64,000 bases of DNA from Colius striatus. Lineage: Eukaryota; Chordata; Aves; Coliiformes; Coliidae. The notes below the pieces were generated by a model, which saw nothing but the letters and a program-made list of their open reading frames with translations, made no database searches and was not told the origin of the DNA. The position numbers and the translations under genes were made by a program. The stretch covers positions 92,438,889 through 92,502,888 of the forward strand of contig NC_084759.1 in NCBI RefSeq assembly GCF_028858725.1, written 5' to 3'. Within the stretch, counting starts at the first letter, position 1. The number at the start of each line of letters is the position of its first letter. Below, in pieces: positions 46,701 to 59,757 of this stretch.

Positions 46701-48899
46701 TTAGGAGGTGTGTACATCTAAGAAGGAAATTTTTAGTGCTCTCTAATGCATCAGTTCCCCTGGCAACATTTTCTTTAGCTTTAGAAGTGTTTTGTCTCTG
46801 GTCCAAACAGTTAGCTTAATTGCTCTGGTTATCATTCAGTTTATTCTAAGGAACTTTTTAATGTATGACAGCGTGCCAAGAAAATGTAAACATCATTCTC
46901 TACACTCATTATAATCACTATTACATTTTTCATTATTGCTTAGGGTCATGGTTTTAAACTCCTTCCCGAGCTTTATGTGCGCAGATGGATTCTTTAGGGA
47001 GTTCAGGCGAAGTGAAGAGCTATCCCAAGCTCCTTTAATACTGGTGTGCTCAACACCTGTCAGCCATTGCACTTTAAATCCAGCCCTGGACATGTCAGAT
47101 GAACAGTGCACCAGTCTTGTCAGTGACATGCACATGCAAACACTATGCCCTGGGCTTCAGATCCCACAGGACTTCCCTGATAATGCCAGGAAATCTACCA
47201 CGGGAGTGTGAAGTTTTACCCCTTCTCTTTCTTTCCTGGTGATTTTGCAAGGTTGCCAGTTATGAGAAACATTAATACTTACACTTCTGAAAATAGAATA
47301 TTAATGAATATTCCCTAAGCGACCTGCAGGCATAATCCAAACTGACAGTGCAATGATGAGAGAGCAGATTATCACCATAAAAGTAGGCATTATATTGGAA
47401 GAGCTGGTTTTTTTTTTTTTTGCATTTTCATGAAATACATCCTTATGACTGACATCTTACTGCTCCCTTTGGGCATTCAGCTACAATCACCAAGTAGAAA
47501 TGGCAGGTTTTTATTCTTAGGAAAAAAGGTCTCCTATGCATTCTATCTGCAATATCAAGTCTGTGATTGAAAGCTGCCCTTTTGCAATAAGAGCACATAA
47601 ATCCCTGGCAGAGAGGGTTTTAGATATTCAGTTTCTCTCTATGTCGCAGAACAATGGAAGTGCTTATGATCACCGCTGTATTTTTACTTTCTCTTATAGA
47701 GGAGTAGTAAACTTTATTTTGATATTCAGCCATTTCATTTGCAACACTTGAATACAAAATAAGATCTCCTAAAAGCTTAGGGAACTGGTGAGTGCTGAAA
47801 GATCTCAAGAATATAGTAAAAGGCTGATGTGTTGTAGGGTAAAGTTCCCAGTAACCTCTTCATCGCTATCCCATGAAGCACTTACTCCAGTCAGATTGGA
47901 TATGGCAGTACCACTCAGCTACAGTGACCTACCACAGAACACCTCCCACAGCTAAAGTTACATTATAGGATGTGCAGAGTTTGGCTTCACCATAAGAGGA
48001 TGGGATCCCCAAAATGGGCTGTGATTGGGAGGCAGGTGAGGCCTTACCCTCAGCACCAAGCTCTCCTCACTGGCTAGAAGCATCTGCTATTCTGCCGGCT
48101 TCTCACCCCTGGCAGGGGCAACCTGCATTACTCACACCCACCATGGCTCACTCCCACTCGCCACCTCATAGCTCAGCTCGCTCTTCTTTTTAATTCCCTC
48201 ATTGGATCCTCACTAGCAGCAGCACATGTAAAAGCTGCAGATCCCTTCATGTTCTCGAGTCAAACATTTACTTACAACTGCTGTTCAAGCAATAACAATT
48301 AAATTAAACATGAAGGGAATAGAGCTGCCTGGAAGATCTACAAGCTGGAGGTGTAAATCACACCACATAACTAATTTATGACATTCTGTGCCTGCAGCTG
48401 TATGCTGACAGTCTGTAAGTGTAAGGGTGGCTGTGATTTCTCAGTGGTTTTGGTGACAGAAGAATGGGAGGCTGACTACAGAGGCCTCTATCCCTGCACC
48501 CAAAGTCATAAATTAAATGAGGTCAGGTTAGATCACTGGTTGAACTCGAGAGATGTTGTGTACATGGCTCAGTTGGAGAGACTATAAGAAGGGGCTTGGA
48601 TTTATTTATTTTTTTCCCCTCACACAAAAATAGTGCATTTTTAAATTTCTGAAACATGAGGCAACAAGTTTATTTCTTAGCTACTGAAACTGTCAAATTA
48701 CATTTTTCAGTGAAAATGTACTTGAGTGAGCTTTTTAGAAAGCTAGTGTTAAAACCATGGCATTACTAGGCTTTGAGAAAAATTCTTTTTGCTCAGCCAG
48801 AACGCATGCAAATTCAGATCTGTTTTTTCAGGTTGGATCTTCAATGCACAGCATATATCTAAGTCCTGTGACTCTGATCAATCTAGGGTGATAATATTG
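43704..48899. other. intergenic DNA, nothing recognised
   Basis: No repeat body, conserved frame or splice-bounded exon was seen in these 5.2 kb. There are only short T-runs near 44.36 kb and 47.41 kb. Confidence 0.5.
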
Positions 48900-49965
48900 A
48901 CTGTCAGCCTCCCCTCCATCCCTGGAAAGGTGTTGATACAGTTCATCCTGGATGTCATCTTTAAACATACAAAGGAAAATATGGTTATCAGAGAAAGTCA
49001 ACATGGATTCACCAAGGGGAAATCCTATTTGACCAGCCTGATAGACTTCTATGAGGATGTAACTGGCTGGCTAGATGAGGGCAAGGCAGTGGATATCATC
49101 TCCCTTGGCTTCAGCAAGGCTTACGTCCTCATACGAAAGCTCAGGCAGTGTGGGATGAATGAGTAGACAGTGAGGTAGATCAAGAATTGGCTCAATGACA
49201 GAGCCCAGAGGACGATGAGCAAGGTCATTGATGACACCAAACTGGGAGGACTGGCTGACTCACCAGAAGGCTGTGCTACCATTCAGCAGGATCTCGACTG
49301 GCTTGAGAGTTGGGCAGAGAGGAACCTCATGAGGTTCAACAAGGACAAGTGCAGAGTCCTGCATCTGGGGAGCAACAATCCCATGCACCAGTACAGGCTG
49401 GGGACTGACCTGCTGGAAAGCAGCTCTGCCCTGGTGATGGCTCACCTGGAGTACTGTGTCTAGTTCTGCGCTCTCCAGTTCAAGAATGACAGAGAACTCT
49501 GGAAAGAGTCCAGCAGAGGGACACCAAGATGATCAGGGAACTGGAACGTCTCTTACGAGGAAAAGCTGTGGGACCAAGGGCTGTTTAGCCTGGAGGAGAG
49601 AAGACTGAGAGGATCTCATCAGTGCTTATAAATACCTAAAGGGCAGGTGTCAAGAGGATGGGATTACACTTTTTATCTGTAGTATCCTGCAACAGGAATA
49701 GGGGTAATGGACACAAAAAGTTCCACTTAAACACAAGGAAAAATTTCTCTCCTGTGAGGGAGACCTGGCACAAGCTGCTCAGGGATGTTGTGGAGTCTAC
49801 CTCTCTGGAGGTTTCCAAGCACACCTGGACATGTTCCTATGTGACCAGAAGGAGGTGAACCTACTTGAGCAGGGAGTTCGGCCGGATGATATCTAGAGGT
49901 CCCTTCCAACTCTGAACATTCTGTGATTCTATGATTCTGTGATACTGTGTTTCTGTGATTCTATT
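48900..49965 (+). mobile_element. CR1 LINE fragment including reverse-transcriptase remnants
   Basis: The longest CR1 copy here. It encodes PSIPGKVLIQFILDVI and SQHGFTKGKSYLTSLIDFYE from the ORF2 reverse-transcriptase region, then after a deletion VIDDTKLGGLAD and NKDKCRVLHLGSNNP. The catalytic-loop region is altered and the frame is interrupted, so it is dead. It ends in several ATTCTGTG/ATTCTATG repeats. Confidence 0.93.
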
Positions 49966-50599
49966 TATAGATACTTCTGGAAATATATTAGTGGAATGAA
50001 CTAATGAAATTAACTCCAGCTGCAAACAAACAAGCAAAATTCACCAGAAAAGTGAGCAAGGAAAAAGACAGAACAAAAGATAAAGGTGGTAAGGGATACC
50101 TTTTGTAGTTACAGTTTTTAGTTCATAACTGCTTGTATTTGGCAAACAATCTGTTGGCCTTCATGTATTTGGCATTTCCCTTTTAAGTAATAGGAGAACA
50201 GTGTTGTGCTTCCAGGTCCCAAGGAGCATGACAGTCAGCCACAGTCACACAGCACTGACTATGGTGACACAGGTAATACCATTTCAGGTTGGATCTTGGT
50301 CTTCCAAAAGGTATCAAATGTGATGAAAGTCATCTTTTATCAATTGCCTTGCTAAAGTTTTAACAATCTTGTACTTGACATTTTTGTCACTTGGATAAAA
50401 CATTCTGAATTCAGATCACAGCCTATTTATAAGGTTTTGGTTTAAGGTACTTTTGACACATAAGTGTACTATGTGTAGATCATTAATGACAAACTGTGGG
50501 AAAGCACTCCCATCCTTGATCTTTCTCTTTCATGAGAATGTATTTGCCTTAGGAAGAGGAACCACGTAGCCATTTTATAATGTATGTGCTAAGGCATTT

Positions 50600-51371
50600 T
50601 AGAGAACGGGACAAAATTCAGCAGATTCAGATTCAACAAGGTTCAGTGCCAGGCCCTGCACTTATGTAACAGAACCCATATGCAACACTACAGGCTTGGG
50701 GAAGAGTGATTGGAAAGCTGCCCAGAGGAAAAGGACCTGAGGGTGTTGGTCACCAACCATCTGAACATGAGCCAGTAGTGTGCCCAATGACATCCTAGCT
50801 AACATCAGCACTGGTGTGGCAGCAGGACCAGGGAAGTCATTGTCCCCCTGTACTGGGCCTTACTGAGGCTACCACTCGAGTGCTGGGTTCAGTGTTGGAC
50901 CCCTCACTCGCAGGGGGACATTGAGGTACTGGAGTGTGTCCAGAGATAGGCAACAAGGGTCTGGTGAAGGGTCTGGAGAAAAAGTCTGATGAGAAGGGTC
51001 TGAGGGAACTGGGGTTGTTTAGCCTGGAGAAGAGGAGGCTGAGGGGAGAACCTGGAAGGACACTGTGGTGAGCTGGGGGTCGGTCTCTTCTCATGAGTAA
51101 CAAGTGATAGGACAATAGATAAGGGCCTCAAAGTTGTATTATGAGCGGTTTAAATTGGATATTAGGAAAAAATTCTTTGCAGAAAGGATTGTCAAGCACT
51201 GGCACAGGCTGCCCAAGGAAGTGGTGGAGTCACAATCCCTGGAGGTATTTAAAAGACATGTAGATGTGGTGCTTAGGGACATGATTTAGTGGTGGATATG
51301 GCAGTGTTAATTTTACAGTTGGACTCAATGATGTTAAGAGTCTTTTGCAACCTGAATAATTCTATGATTCA
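50600..51371 (+). mobile_element. CR1 LINE 3' fragment
   Basis: Starts in ORF2 (AACAAGGTTCAGTGCCAGG) and runs through CTGAACATGAGCCAGTAGTG, GGGTTGTTTAGCCTGGAGAA and the 3' UTR to ATTCTATGATTC. Stops and indels break the coding part. Confidence 0.92.
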
Positions 51372-52280
51372 TTCATTTTAACTGAAAAAAACAGAGCAAG
51401 TCTCCCAACTTGACTACATCCTCAAATGTTAATACATTGACAACTGAAAAGTGAACACCAAGAACCGTGGTAACAAAATACTTTACTAAAATATCATACA
51501 TTGAATCGCTGCCTCAACATTCTCATGTTCTATGCAAATAACTCACACATTGTCACGCATTTTACATTAACATTATAGAGTAACCCGCAGAGATCCGAGA
51601 AGAGCAGCATTTCAGTCTGATCCGTTGCAGACAGTTAGCCCTTGTGTTCCATTCAGCTTTTACATAAGGCAAAGTGTTTCATTACAAAAATCTGCTCTGT
51701 ATTCTGAAGTGCCTAGAAGGGTTATACCTCCTCAGTAATAGTGAATCGAAGCAGCTGTGTGACCAAATACTTCACAGACATTTCTGAAAATCCTAACCTA
51801 AACCAGGAATATGTCAGTTGATGAGTTAAGAGTTTTGAAAAAATGTATTGATTTTTTTCTTTTCAAAACCTGATCTTGTGTTAGAAGAAATAGAGTGTGT
51901 TGAAGTGCCAGCTCTAACCAGCTCTAAGATGCTATTAGCTCTTTTGATTTTTACACACCTTCCTACTAAATGAGAAGCAATGGAGTAGCTTTTCAAAATA
52001 ACTTTTCAAAGTTTTTCACTAAAAAATTATATTATGTTCATCTGACCTAGAAAGGATCCAAATGTCAGGACAGTGTGCTACTTTTACAGACAAACTGTCC
52101 CAAAATTACCTAAATTCTTTTAGTAGCCTATACAAAGTTTTTAAAATAAGTATATGTACAGTGCAGTACTGTGTTTACAGTTCTAGTTATACTTATGATC
52201 TTTTTGTGATGATCTTTCATAGGAAAATGCACATAATTTGGCAAAAGGATACAAATACTGTTTTGATGGTACACTCATAA

Positions 52281-52622
52281 TTACCTAAAAGGTGGATGTC
52301 AGGAGGACAAGGCGATACTTTTCTCTGTAGTGTCCTGCAACAGGAATAGGGATAATGGACATAAGCTGGAACACAAACAGTTCCACTTAAACACAAGGAA
52401 AACTTCTTTTCTGCAAGGGAGCCCTGGCACAGGCTGCCCAGACAGGGTGTGGAGTCTTCTTCTCTGGAGGTTTACAGACCTGCTTGGTCGTGTTCTGGTG
52501 TGACCTGATTGAGGTGAACCTGCTTTAGCAGGGTGTTGGACTGGATGACCTCTAGAGGTCCCTTCCAACCCCTAACATTCTGTGACTTTATGATTCTCTG
52601 ATTCTATGATACTATGATTATA
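52281..52622 (+). mobile_element. CR1 LINE 3' fragment
   Basis: Begins AATTACCTAAAAGGTGGATG and includes CAGGCTGCCCAGACAGGGTG and GACCTCTAGAGGTCCCTTCC. It ends in a row of ATTCTATGATACTATG repeats. Confidence 0.92.
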
Positions 52623-55600
52623 TTAAAAGTCATGATCTGAGGCCTAAGCTGCCAATTTCATTTATGATTTAGCTGATACATATAAACTGACTATGGCTTT
52701 GTTTAAATAAATGAGTTTACCTTACATGCAATCATCTGCTTTATCAACTTTTCCAGCAGGATAACCTTGTGTTTTAAGTGATTAATTATTCTTTTACTAT
52801 ATTCTTATTCAAAGCAGCCTGCCAAAGGGAAAGAATTATGAAATAAATTTCTAATTTGGGTGAACACAAAGAAAATCAGTCATTGAGGAAAATTATGTGC
52901 AGCAACCTGAAGCATGAATGGGAAGCTAAGAGGAGACGAACAGGCTACCTTAATCCATAAAATTTCAACCTGTACTCATTTGCTCCTCATAAGAAATTTA
53001 GCAGTGATAACCTAATGCTTCAGATAGGCAGGCTATTACATACTTAAAAACATGTATTCCGAGGGGACAAAATATTTCAAATGCAGTAAGAAAGAGAAAC
53101 ATCTTACACAGGTCACCTGAAATTACAACAGGAAACAGTATCCAAAGGGAGATGGTTTCTTAAAACGCAGCTGAGACCATTATTCACAATGACATGGTAA
53201 CTGTGAGTTTAGCCCAAAAAATATAGTGGTAGCATCTGCAGCTGTGATTGACAGAGAATAGCATTGTCTTCCCAGTTAGTAGCTATATTCAAGTAACTAG
53301 GAACACTCCTGAACTAAAATAAAAGTCACATTTGGGAGTCTAGCAGAACTTGGCTCTCAAGGGTAACTTTTTTTTATGATGCCACAAGGCTACAAACTGC
53401 TCAGGTAAGACATGTTTTAGTGCCACTCACAAACAGTCATCCTTCAGTGAAACAACTCAAAATACTGTCTTCTAATGGGAAACTTTATCCTTTGGCCACA
53501 AACTCAGCCTGACAGATGACGAGATGACAGATGACCATCCCAGGAGCCAAGTGCAATCATACTTCCTGGGTCTCAACACCGAGTGAAGGTGAAGAAGTTG
53601 ACACACCTGAATGTAAATGAATAATAGCAAAATTCTGCCGAAATACAGGCTCCCTGGGACTACACAGTTGGAATGGTCCTGCCAGCTGGGATAAGACTGG
53701 CACCAGGCACAGAGGTGGAAATGAGACTCACAGAGGACTGCAGGATTATTTCTCTGAGAATGAGGCCAGGATGAACATTAGGCTGCTTTATGCTGTCCCA
53801 GCTCACAGACCCTCTCCTGCACAAGAGAAGGAGCTATGGTTGGTCAGGAAGCATTCCTTTATGCTCAACATTTTTCCATAAATTGAAGCTACAGCCAAGT
53901 TGCACCTCGGGTACCGCAGCAATAAATAGTAAAAAGACCTTTCTGCAAGGTACGTGGAAAGAATAGTTATTAAAATGCTGTTTCTGGGTTTTATCAGTCT
54001 GATCCATCGCACCTACAGAAGGCAGCAGCAAAAGCAGATGTACCAGAGCAGGGTGCTGAGTCCATGAGCAGATACACCTGAAAAGTTGGGACAGGAAGCA
54101 GAGAGATGCTGTTCAACCCACAGCTAGGCTGCCAGGGCCAGAGTACGGGCTAGGGAAAGGCAAACATCTCTTTGGTCATCTACCCAACCACCTGAATAGC
54201 CATATCCCTGCAAACACCAGGTATTTTCAGAATGGTAAACTTAAAATTATTATCCTTTTGATGAACAAATAATTATTATTTCTTTCATCATCAGTTGGCC
54301 AAAATAAGTGCAAGAGCTCAGGTTACTCTCCATCCAAAGAGAATAAATAATATATCATTAACGTTATTAAATACTTTCAAGGATGAGGCATATTCCCACT
54401 GGAAATATTTATCCTACTCTTCAGATACAGACAAATTAGAAGAGTCACTTGGACAGTCCTCACAAACCTCAATAAAAAGATAAGAATCAATAAAAATAAA
54501 TAACCCCAAAGCAATAAAATATCTTTCCCTGCCTTTCCTCCTTTTTTTTTTTGCCACATTCAATGCACGCTGTCAACCTCAAGGCACTGTCCTGTCATCC
54601 TGGGGTTGTGTCTTCCCATCACTAAGCCTGATCCTGACTCACCTGTCCTTGTCAGGGTCCAGCCACTGCTGGCTTGACCTCAGACCTACCTCATCACCAC
54701 GATACTGCTTTACGATTGGGACTCTTGGTTGGATCTGATCACCATCTGTGGGTCTGTCCTGCTCCCTCATGTGGGTATGCAAGACTGAGTCCCAACGACT
54801 GCCAGATCTCCTCAGCTCTCAGCTCATCTTCCCCTGAGGCAAAGCTCCACTTTTAGTGCTATCTGAAAAGAAAAAAACATTTCAAACGTAATATATGCAT
54901 TTGATACTTCTTTGCTGGTAAAACTAATCTTTTTTTATGTTAAAGTAAATCAAAGGTCCCTTCCAACCCCTACCATTCTATGATTCTAAATAGGAGCATT
55001 GCATATGGCATGATTTTAGGAACTCCTTTCTTCCTCACCATAGCCCAAATGTATTTTTCATAGCATCTGCTTTAAAGAGTCTCTTCCTTATCTTTGAAAA
55101 CTAGAAACATCCTAGAGATTTCATGAGTCTTGTCTTGATAATGAAATAAGAAACAAAGCTCCTAGTCTGAATGATTACTCGGGTACATTTACCCACTAGG
55201 TCTTGTTTAAAAGAGAAAAATCCTCCTGTCTTCTCCCTTACACACTCAGTTCCTTACAGGGAAAAATGTCTAAGTCAGATATACTGTTTAGCTCACTGTA
55301 AGTAACTCTAATTTGGCCATGGCAAACCACTTACAGTAGTTTTCATGCAATCAAAGTGAGACACAAATGGAAAAAGATGTCTTCAGGGTCTATTTTAACA
55401 GAAAGACCAGGACTCTGAGCATGTGTCTGGCTCTACCATATATTATTTTCAACAGGAGGGATGTGTAGATACAGTCGCCTTACACATTCACCAGGTGACC
55501 TGCGGTACCTAAAGCTGTCCTAAGGGCACTCTGTGGGCAGATTCTTCCATCTCTGCAAAAAAAAAAAAATGCGTAGACTAAAGGAGGGATGTGTCAGGAT

Positions 55601-56090
55601 GCAATTCTGGCCACAAAGAACTGGCTGCAAGGGCAGGGCTGCAGTTCCCTATGCCAGGCAGGGAACATCCTGTACAGCTACAAACAACTTTTCTCAAATG
55701 CTTGCAGAGATGAGTCTTAAATGCCTGCACAGTCTCTCAAGGGAGACCAGGAAGAGAGTCCAAATTTTCCTCCCTAAACAAAAGGATTTTGATATTTAGT
55801 TTCATACTGCAGAAATGTTCCCAGTCCTGTAGCAGCAAGATATAGAGGGCAGGTTTGAAGGCCTGCATCTTTCAGGTAAGAAATAATGGTTGTAAAGGGA
55901 TGCAAAGAGGTAAATGGGAGAGAAATAAGTTTGCATGTTCTTGGGTGGAAATGGATATTAAAATAACCATTAAAAAAAGTTAGTGGGGAAGAGTATTCTG
56001 CATCTGGAGTTGACTAGGAGTTTTGTTGGAGTCAAGAGCAGCCCTGCAAATAATGAGTATTTTGGTTTGTTAATTCAAGTAGGGAAGGTG
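52623..56090. other. region 3' of B3GALT5 with a CR1 tail
   Basis: Expected to hold the B3GALT5 3' UTR next to 56090, but no AATAAA or ATTAAA was found on the minus strand in the first kilobase, so the mRNA end is not placed. An A-run sits at about 55558-55569. Confidence 0.5.
54953..54990 (+). mobile_element. CR1 LINE extreme 3' tail
   Basis: Only AGGTCCCTTCCAACCCCTAC and CATTCTATGATTCTA remain, a severely truncated insertion. Confidence 0.8.
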
Positions 56091-57047
56091 CTAGAGCATT
56101 CCTCTCTGATTTTCTGTCACTAAGTGATTCCAGTAGCTCAGCTGCTCAGATGGTTCTACTTCATGGCACATCACGATTTTCTTAAAGCGAGAAACGGAGA
56201 ACCTAATTCTCTCTGGAAAAAAAGTCTGCTCTGAATGAAGCTCCTCCAGATGAATTTTTAATTTGGCAAGGCACAGTCCTATGAATACATCCTCCAGTTT
56301 AATGAAAGAAACGCTCTCTGAAATGTTATAGATCTGACTAGCAACGTCGGTGGATAAAACATAGCCAGTCCCAGAACAAAACGGCGGGTAGGTCTTGCCT
56401 GGATACTCTTCTCTACTCACATACCACTTACTCTTTCTTTTCCGTATAGGGTACTCGTGCAGTTTTAAAAAGCCTGTGAAGAATCTAGTGGTCTTCTTTT
56501 TCCTTAGAAGAAGCTCAGTGAGGTAAAAAACATTGACAAACACATCTGTGTCAGTTTTCATCACAAAGCTGGACTGGTAACAAAACCTGTGAATCCATTC
56601 AATTCCCATCATGGTCTTCAAGGTCAAATTGTAATATGTGTCTATAAAATTCTTTTGGATTATATCTTTGTACTTCTGGCTTTCAGTAGTGATATCAGCC
56701 TGCTGGCTGAGATTCACAGTGCTTCCCAGGAGGAAATATGTCACCAGGCGCTTGCCAGCCACTGTTCTCTCCTTCCCCCAGGTTTGCCGGATTGCCATCC
56801 TGGCGTCAACATGGTTGTAGGAGGATGCCACAAGCAGGACGAGGAAAGGTGGGTCCCTATGGCAGTCTATATCTGGGAGCTGTGAGAAATTTCCCCCAAT
56901 TCTCCTAAAAGTCTCTATGGGGAATATATAACCTTGGCTGTTTTCACAGAATATACAGAATTCGGTCAAGTTGTTATTAAAAAACCAGAAGCTAGCACAG
57001 CTGAGCCCTATAAGGCAAACAAACAGCCTGAATTTTCTGAAATCCAT
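56091..57047 (-). CDS. B3GALT5: beta-1,3-galactosyltransferase 5, complete single coding exon
   Basis: Encodes 318 residues, close to the roughly 310 of human B3GALT5. It is a type II Golgi membrane enzyme of glycosyltransferase family 31 that adds galactose in beta-1,3 linkage to terminal GlcNAc (type 1 chains). Seen: a short cytosolic start, a hydrophobic anchor at about residues 7-23, then a lumenal catalytic domain with ARMAIRQTWG (82-91), a DxD-type metal/UDP-sugar motif in KTDTDVF (DTD 166-168), the acceptor-side FCSGTGYV (223-230) and EDVFIG (252-257). There are five N-glycosylation sequons (N26, N53, N112, N140, N241). The start is chosen because a splice acceptor (pyrimidine tract plus CAG at 57048-57050) abuts the ATG exactly, so the 5' UTR lies in upstream exons, as in other family members. 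The frame is intact. The identity as member 5 rests on overall similarity remembered from the human protein and on IGSF5 being the next gene on the same strand. Confidence 0.94.
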   Translation of the reverse strand: MDFRKFRLFVCLIGLSCASFWFFNNNLTEFCIFCENSQGYIFPIETFRRIGGNFSQLPDIDCHRDPPFLVLLVASSYNHVDARMAIRQTWGKERTVAGKRLVTYFLLGSTVNLSQQADITTESQKYKDIIQKNFIDTYYNLTLKTMMGIEWIHRFCYQSSFVMKTDTDVFVNVFYLTELLLRKKKTTRFFTGFLKLHEYPIRKRKSKWYVSREEYPGKTYPPFCSGTGYVLSTDVASQIYNISESVSFIKLEDVFIGLCLAKLKIHLEELHSEQTFFPERIRFSVSRFKKIVMCHEVEPSEQLSYWNHLVTENQRGML

Positions 57048-57076
57048 CTGAAAGAAACAAGAAAGAACACCACATT

Positions 57077-57099
57077 AAAAAAAAAAAAAAAAAAAAAGA
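57077..57099. repeat. poly-A tract upstream of B3GALT5 coding exon
   Basis: A run of about two dozen A on the plus strand, hence poly-T on the gene strand, about 30 bases before the acceptor of the coding exon. It may add to the pyrimidine context of that acceptor. Confidence 0.9.
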
Positions 57100-57663
57100 T
57101 AGTATCTAGCTCTTTTCAATGCTGTATACCAAATTCCCTGCACAGGGATTCAAAGCCAGGTCATCTCTAATTGAAACCTACCTATTTCAAGCCACTCACC
57201 CACATGCATTTATCCTAGCACCTTTCCCACAAGATGTTCTGTTGGCAACCAAATTCACACTCATGCTTAATTGAATGTGTCCCCCTACATCAGCATTTTC
57301 CTCAGAAATCCACGCAGACATGTCAATTGATGTTTCAGACCTCCTTCCCATTTTCAGCATCTTACAAACGATTGCTTAGACCCACCAGAGCTTTCACAAG
57401 CCAGAGACTGGAGAAGCAGCAGACATGTGCCCATGACAGAGAATAATAGCGATAGGGTTTTCTTAAATACCATGTTTCTCCATTTGTTTGAACAGTTCCT
57501 GTGTCCCAGAGTCACCAAGTGCTGTCTAACTGGCAGACCCAGCCAGGTTCCTCCCATCTTCATCTTTGCCTCCCATGGGGCTCTTGCACCAATGCAGAAA
57601 TTTCTCCCAGTGTTTCTGCTGGAGGGGCCATGAGTCACGTATTTGACGTTGGGTCACCTGCTC

Positions 57664-57694
57664 AGAAAACAAACAATCAAACAAACAAACAAAC
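57664..57694. repeat. (AAAC)n short microsatellite
   Basis: Several AAAC/AAAT units in a row upstream of B3GALT5. Confidence 0.85.
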
Positions 57695-58980
57695 AGTGGG
57701 GCAGATTATTTGGATGTTTCACTTTTTGCAGAGTTTATGTGATTCACCAGGGTGTGCTGAGATAAGAAGGGGATTGTCTGTACCCCTCTCTCCTTTTGAG
57801 GTGAGAGATATCCAAACAATAACAATGTTCATTCATCCATCCTTGTAACTGATCAATTTTAGTTACAAATTTAATGCAACTTTTGAAAGAGTGAACCCAA
57901 GAAGGTCACTGTGCCCCCCAAAAATTACATATCTCCATAAATTAACCTGGTGAGAAGAGTATAATGCTCATTCCATTAACCCACAGGCCCACTACCAACT
58001 ATTTTAGAGCACTAGGAGGAATTTTTACCAGGGGGAAGCCTATTACCTTGCTCTTCCACTGTACTTAATGAAGAATTTGATCTGGCTTCCTGTCTGAAAA
58101 TACAAGCAAACCAGGTTTACAGACCCCGGAGATGTAAATTTCATGGAAATTTGATCCCTGTCTTCCAACCAGGAATGTTCTAGGGACAGAACACTAACAT
58201 CTCCATAATCGCCTTAAGTGTCCACCTTTTGCTCAAATTCCCCTTTCCAAGCAATGGAAAGGTTTTGTGTTGCAGGCTTAAGTTCATTTCAAAGTCCAGC
58301 CAGGTGCTCCTGGGACCAAATCCAACTTGTTTTACCCATAAGAACAGTCCCATTAACTTCAATCTGTATTCTCAAAAGCATAAAACAAGTAAAACTGGAG
58401 TTCTGGTTTACTGAAATTCCTCCCACAGTGAAATGTATTTTTGCAATGATTCACTAATGAATTTTGAAAATATTTCAAAGGCTCACATTTCTTCTGCCAC
58501 TTATATTTAAATTATCTTTAAATAGAATATTATCCAGATCTGTTTTTTCTTGTATGTATAGTTCACAGTAGTCTTGTGATTGTCTTAAAAAGTGCTTTAA
58601 TTAAATAAATATGTAAAATTGTGTGAGAATATACATGTGCATACACACACACAAGATTATTTAAAAATCTGCTCTGCATCTGTTCTCATGTTCTTCAGTG
58701 ATCCCAGATATGCATATGAATACCCTGAAAAGGTTTGCAGGAAAGGACGATGTTCTGAGGTTGACAACAGATCTGCAGAAGACACTCTTCCTTTTTCGGT
58801 CCATATATGAAACAGCATATCCTATGCAGATATATACAGATATACACACACACCCCCCTGGACAATGCAAACATTTGTAATGTAAATTGTAAAACATATT
58901 TTATAAATTTTGCAAATATATACATACAACTATATTTTCACAGCAAGTCGCTGTCTACCACCAATAGCTAGACAGAGCTC

Positions 58981-59462
58981 CCAGAATCACAGAATGGAAA
59001 GGGTTAGAAGGGACCTCTAGAGATCATCCAGTCAAGTAGGTCCACCTCAATCAGGTCACACAGGAATGTGTCCAGAGAAGGAGACTCCACATCTTCCCTT
59101 GGCAGCCTATGCCAGGGCTCCTTCACCCTCAAAGGAAAGTTTTTCCTTGTGCTTAAGTGGAACTTTTTATGTTCCACCTTGCACCTGTTACCCCTTATCT
59201 TGTCTCTGGAGACAGCAGAAAAAATTGCTGCTCCATCGTCTTGACATACAGCTTTTAAATACTTGTAAGTAGTAATGAGGTCCCCCCCTCAGTCTCCTCC
59301 AGGCTGAACAGTCCCAGGTACCTCAGCCTTTCCTCATAAGAAAGATGCTGCAGTCCTCTGATCATCTTGGTGACCCTGCTCCAGACTCTCTCCAGAAATT
59401 CCCTGTCCCTCTTGAGCTGGGGAGCCCAGAACTGGACACAGTGCTCCAGATGAGGTCTCAAA
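58981..59462 (-). mobile_element. CR1 LINE 3' fragment
   Basis: Plus strand begins CCAGAATCACAGAATGGAAA and proceeds through AGGGACCTCTAGAGATCATC to GGACACAGTGCTCCAGATGA. On the minus strand it encodes [19 protein letters not shown], the ORF2 end. It lies upstream of B3GALT5, in the sense direction. Confidence 0.92.
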
Positions 59463-59757
59463 AGATATGACCTTCAAAAAAACCCACACACAGATTGGTT
59501 CTGACAGTGTAAAAGCTGGACAATACTAACATTTGTCATCAATTTAATCACCAAAAGCAAATTTGGGCTTCTCTGGAACTGGTAGGAATGGTGTTCTTTT
59601 TTACCCAAATGAAACATTTGCAATTACCCATGGAAGTATCTGTGGAAGGGATTGGGCTTGCAAGGACAAGTAGCACTTTGGATGCTCCTAGTTTAGTGTC
59701 TCAGGTCTCTCTGCCTCCCCAGCCACGTGTAGGAGGGAGCCATCCAGGGAACATGCT

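Larger units (their letters stand above)
57048..58980 (-). other. 5' flank or intron of B3GALT5
   Basis: The acceptor at the ATG means at least one upstream non-coding exon exists, here or further right. I could not place it. It holds the poly-A and AAAC tracts. Confidence 0.55.

Noticed and set aside
56589-56885. 98-codon plus-strand frame
   Set aside because: It is the antisense shadow of the B3GALT5 coding exon.
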